NCBI GenBank assembly: GCA_910589085.1
Contig: CAJUSG010000042.1
Location: forward strand, 1-21,697
DNA: 21,697 bases
DNA from: an uncultured Oscillospiraceae bacterium
GTDB taxonomy: Bacteria > Bacillota > Clostridia > Oscillospirales > Oscillospiraceae
Direction of reading: 5' to 3'
The notes under the pieces were generated by a model. The model was not told the DNA's origin, did no database searches, and saw only the letters and a list, made by a program, of their open reading frames with translations. The translations under genes and the position numbers were made by a program. This document shows, piece by piece, positions 20,775 to 21,697 of the stretch; positions within the stretch are counted from its first letter, which is position 1; each line of letters opens with the position of its first letter.

Positions 20775-21697
20775 CTGGCAACGCTCCTTCCCCTTTGCTT
20801 ATCCTGAGTACGGCCCATGCGCTGGGCCTGCATTTCCTGTTCCAGCTTTAAATTCTCTTTCAGCCGGTCACTCCGGGAGAGTACGCTTTCGGCGGTTTTG
20901 ATATCCTTTCGGCAGGCGGCCATCGCCGCCGTCAGCCGGTCACGCTGGGCCTTGATTTGGGCAATCTCCGCCCCATTGTCACAGCGGCGCAGGCGGTTAT
21001 AGTACTTCTGGCGGGCGGCTCCCAATTCCTTGATTTCAGCCCGTTTTCCACTGATGAAGTCCGCAACAGCTTCCGCTGTGTCCAACTTTTCCCGACATAT
21101 CAACTGCGCCTGTCGGCTGATTGCGTCCAAGAGACGGCATTCCTCCCGCAGTTCCGGGGATAGAGGGCAATGCTTGCTCTCTTTGGGAAGAATACCCAAA
21201 CAGTAGCAATAGTGGAGATACAGCCCACGGAACCCACCGATTTTCTTTACTGCGCTGAAAGCGCCATTCAGCCGCAGGCGTTTGGGTCGTGTCTGCTGGA
21301 TAGGCATAGGATTGTACCGCTGATAGCTGAAGTCGTGGGCATACCGCTGGCGGTTTTCCTCAATCCGCTCCCGAAGGGCCGGGAGATCGTATTCCTCCCC
21401 CAGCCGGTACAGCCGCACCGCCTTTTTGCTCCCAATCCGCCGCAGGGTGGCGTACTTGTGGGCGGGGTTGGCGTCCAGTTCATAGCCCTGCTCCCAGAGG
21501 GCTTTCCGCAGGTCGTTCCCATCCACGCTGACCTTGAGGGCGGCGTCCAAGGCCTCCCGCATCAGGTTGTATCTGGTGGGTTCGCCCCTCTTTTCAGCAA
21601 AGTAAATGCTCCGGGGCGTTTTCCCTTTTGGATTTTTGATGGTGGAAAGCTGGTATTCCTTGCATAAATCGTCCGATAGCTGGCGAAACTGATAGTA
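20771..21697 (-). CDS. Relaxase/mobilization protein, C-terminal part (5' end outside window)
   Basis: The frame stays open from the right edge (first codons read YYQFRQLSDDLCKEYQLST) to TGA at 20773-20771, giving 308 residues of a longer protein. Segments such as KNPKGKTPRSIYFAEKRGEP, TRYNLMREALDAALKVSVDG and RIGSKKAVRLYRLGEEYDL are typical of the post-catalytic part of relaxases in Firmicutes mobilizable elements. The C-terminal half is charged and helical (a coiled-coil-like region around EIAQIKAQRDRLTAAMAACR). The N-terminal catalytic domain with the nicking Tyr and the His-rich metal site would lie beyond 21697, so activity cannot be judged. An internal ATG at 21562 lies in mid-domain and is not the true start. 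Confidence 0.82.
   Translation of the reverse strand, partial: YYQFRQLSDDLCKEYQLSTIKNPKGKTPRSIYFAEKRGEPTRYNLMREALDAALKVSVDGNDLRKALWEQGYELDANPAHKYATLRRIGSKKAVRLYRLGEEYDLPALRERIEENRQRYAHDFSYQRYNPMPIQQTRPKRLRLNGAFSAVKKIGGFRGLYLHYCYCLGILPKESKHCPLSPELREECRLLDAISRQAQLICREKLDTAEAVADFISGKRAEIKELGAARQKYYNRLRRCDNGAEIAQIKAQRDRLTAAMAACRKDIKTAESVLSRSDRLKENLKLEQEMQAQRMGRTQDKQRGRSVAR

Larger units (their letters stand above)
18701..21697. mobile_element. Left portion of a Tn4451-like mobilizable element
   Basis: From just after the rnf hairpin to the right edge, all genes are minus-strand and belong to a transfer element: a large serine recombinase, a TnpW-type protein and a relaxase. Base composition falls compared with the rnf side. 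The recombinase lies at the end of the element, as in Tn4451/Tn5397 relatives, so the junction should be between about 18701 and 18745. I cannot place the exact attachment site because the other end is outside the window. Elements of this family use a GA dinucleotide at the crossover; a GA is present at 18728-18729, but short dinucleotides are uninformative. Confidence 0.75.

Noticed and set aside
1..21697. CRISPR array, tRNA or rRNA genes
   Set aside because: No regularly spaced direct repeats, no cloverleaf with a TTCGANNC arm and no rRNA-like conserved stretch were seen.

Overview
The window looks like chromosomal DNA of a high-GC, spore-forming anaerobic clostridium, most likely of the Oscillospiraceae/Flavonifractor-Lawsonibacter type. 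This placement is inferred from gene content and composition, not from a database search. The evidence is a spoIIGA-sigE sporulation pair, a Rex repressor of clostridial type, Mini-RNase III, a PadR/DUF2812 cassette and an Rnf complex in the clostridial order CDGEAB. Consensus-like sigma-A promoters and strong purine-rich ribosome binding sites are easy to see.

Layout. (1) Positions 1-750, minus strand: Mini-RNase III (mrnC) overlapping by translation signals with a 43-codon ORF of unknown or truncated nature, then a long inverted repeat at 610-697 whose two ends sit in the -35 hexamers of divergent promoters. (2) 753-5476, plus: comEC, an unrecognised two-helix membrane protein, holA (DNA polymerase III delta) and an RNase M5-like Toprim/DUF4093 protein, tightly packed as an operon and closed by a 10-bp GC hairpin. 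(3) 5502-9518, minus: a PadR-type repressor followed by three tandem, diverged DUF2812 membrane proteins. The repressor promoter has a perfect 9+3+9 palindrome that runs into its -10 box. (4) 9695-11306, plus: spoIIGA and sigE, then a terminator. (5) 11361-13415, plus: rex translationally coupled to a secreted triple-SLH protein, then a 48-residue cysteine-rich, single-helix small protein. (6) 13519-18700, plus: a promoter, a structured leader of about 165 nt, rnfCDGEAB and a 16-bp perfect hairpin. (7) From about 18701 to the right edge, minus: the end of an integrated Tn4451-like mobilizable element carrying a large serine recombinase, a TnpW-type protein and the C-terminal part of a relaxase that runs off the window.

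How it works together. Rnf couples ferredoxin oxidation to NAD+ reduction and ion export; RnfD and RnfG carry the threonines expected to hold covalent FMN. Rex, an NADH/NAD+ sensor, lies 1.6 kb upstream, but no canonical Rex operator is visible before rnfC. SpoIIGA is the membrane protease that activates pro-sigma-E; the gene normally found next (sigG) is not here and rex follows instead. The mobile element sits within about 50 bp of the rnf terminator and has lower GC than the host genes.

The least explained parts are the triple DUF2812/PadR cassette, the rnf leader RNA, the rex-SLH coupling and the cysteine-rich small protein.
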